DNA from: Sulfurimicrobium sp964384915
Lineage (GTDB): Bacteria; Pseudomonadota; Gammaproteobacteria; Burkholderiales; Sulfuricellaceae
DNA length: 64,000 nt
Assembly (NCBI GenBank): GCA_964384915.1
Contig: CAYLMA010000014.1
Location: forward strand, 1-64,000
Direction: 5' to 3'
In this document: positions 63,235 through 64,000 of the stretch, piece after piece
Layout: each line of letters starts with the position of its first letter
Numbering within the stretch: position 1 is the stretch's first letter
Translations under genes and position numbers: made by a program
Notes under the pieces: generated by a model
The model's input: the letters and a program-made list of their open reading frames with translations, nothing else
Database searches by the model: none
What the model was told of the DNA's origin: nothing

Positions 63235-64000
63235 ATGGACATCGATTTCGATCTGCCGGCCATACTGGCCGATGCGCCACGTCCGGAATTCAACGATGCC
63301 AGTGCGTGCCGGAAATGGCTGAAAACCCTGCCCCTGACCAATATCCAGACACTTCATGGCGAGCTCCGCCAGCAGTTGGAATTACTCGCTCATTTTGCGC
63401 TACCCGCCCTGGAACGCCTGAAGATACTGGAGCAGTTGCGTGAAACCGTGGCCTATCTGGCAAGCGAACTGGGCAAGAAATATCGCAACAAACCCATGCC
63501 CCTCTCGCCCCTGGAACAAACCGCGTGGCTCAATGAACAGGCGTTGTGGCTCAGTTTTGGGAAAAGTTACCTGCAGTGCCTGGAGGCGGCGCAAAAAGGG
63601 GATGCCGAAGTCATCCCTTTTGTCGCCCTGACCACCCAGCGCGCCATGAACTGCATCACTTTCCAGATGCTGGGTTTTGCTCATGCCTACCGGCTCGTAC
63701 CTGCGCCCATGTGGCGGCAAATGCACTTTTTGTACCGCCACGCCGAAGAGCGGGGAGTTGCCGCCAAACGCATCAAGGATGCCCTGAACCACGAGGACGG
63801 CACCAACTCGTGCCAGGCATCCTATGCCAAGGCGCTGTTGCTGGGACTGTCCGACCCGCTGAAATTGGCTTCGCGCCAGATTCTCCAGCTCGACCGCTGG
63901 CTCGACCGCTGGTCCGCTCGCTTGACGGTGGGCAAGGATCAACCGCCGACACCTTCACTGCCCCTGATCAGCGTGGACCTGGCTGGAGAAAGCGGGGCCG
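63235..64000 (+). CDS. hypothetical protein, cut by the window edge
   Basis: An open frame begins at ATG 63235 with AAGGA six bases upstream and runs to the end of the window without a stop (at least 255 residues). It is soluble and mostly helical, with TLPLTNIQTLHGELRQQLEL, LEQLRETVAYLASELGKKYR and RILQLDRWLDRW-like segments (ILQLDRWLDRW). I do not recognise it; a C-terminal regulatory domain may lie beyond the edge. Because it has no stop in this window it is partial. Confidence 0.75.
   Translation, partial: MDIDFDLPAILADAPRPEFNDASACRKWLKTLPLTNIQTLHGELRQQLELLAHFALPALERLKILEQLRETVAYLASELGKKYRNKPMPLSPLEQTAWLNEQALWLSFGKSYLQCLEAAQKGDAEVIPFVALTTQRAMNCITFQMLGFAHAYRLVPAPMWRQMHFLYRHAEERGVAAKRIKDALNHEDGTNSCQASYAKALLLGLSDPLKLASRQILQLDRWLDRWSARLTVGKDQPPTPSLPLISVDLAGESGA

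Overview
The window looks like chromosome of a betaproteobacterium, probably a Nitrosomonadales/Gallionellales-type lineage. This is an inference from gene content and order: a split glycine decarboxylase (gcvPA/gcvPB), the Acidithiobacillus/Thiobacillus-type glutamate-cysteine ligase, coq7, metX-metW, a sugar-permease-free PTS (EIIA-HPr-EI) beside the glutathione genes, mreBCD-mrdA-rodA, and the giant DUF3683-type FAD/Fe-S oxidoreductase. Core genes are GC-rich (a 60-base sample at 41881 has 37 G+C). The left edge is not (26 of 60 at 3541).

Layout. 1-4134 is an accessory island: an AbrB/PIN toxin-antitoxin pair, about 600 bases without a gene, a three-gene cluster (HTH protein, DUF4258-like protein, Fe-S uracil-DNA-glycosylase-like protein), an orphan gene and a DUF262 gene cut off at the stop codon of the first core gene. 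4135-11194 holds a ferredoxin-type flavin reductase, an SDR enzyme, murI, a MoaD-like protein, fxsA, cutA, a dsbD with a duplicated N-terminal domain, a TlpA-like lipoprotein and aroQ. 11209-21096 is one long co-directional run: accB-accC-prmA, a zinc-ribbon DUF3426 protein, gcvT-gcvH-gcvPA-tpx-gcvPB and a SPOR protein. 21093-28486 has a CDGSH protein, an unusual HTH/coiled-coil/ferredoxin-reductase fusion, a GlcF-like Fe-S protein, coq7 and an ABC-F protein of the YbiT type. 28536-41541 carries a large PAS-GGDEF-EAL-REC protein, gshA, a PilZ protein, hemerythrin, gshB, apbE and the PTS genes. 41655-43607 is metX-metW with two tandem 37-codon ORFs wedged between them. 43668-45275 is a two-gene ATPase/TOPRIM-like cassette that looks like a defence system. 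45408-49578 has a DsbD_2-type membrane protein, ampG, xth, pyrE and a DUF4124 protein. 49635-53147 is gatCAB on the minus strand. 53241-59266 is the rod-shape operon plus a YqaA-like protein, and 59334-64000 has the giant oxidoreductase and a gene cut by the window edge.

The most striking signal outside genes is a set of intergenic hairpins made of 7- or 9-base units (AGCNNTC, GTGAANN, CACGGAGNN, GGCGCAAAG). They sit between co-directional genes. In three of them the arms are perfect inverted copies of 24, 26 and 28 bases. A different palindromic repeat (CTCTCCC type) has gone into gatB and is translated in frame, and another forms the leader of apbE. The candidates for undescribed biology are these repeats, the metX/metW small-ORF repeat, the ATPase/TOPRIM-like pair, the Fe-S glycosylase-like island cluster and the HTH-ferredoxin-reductase fusion.
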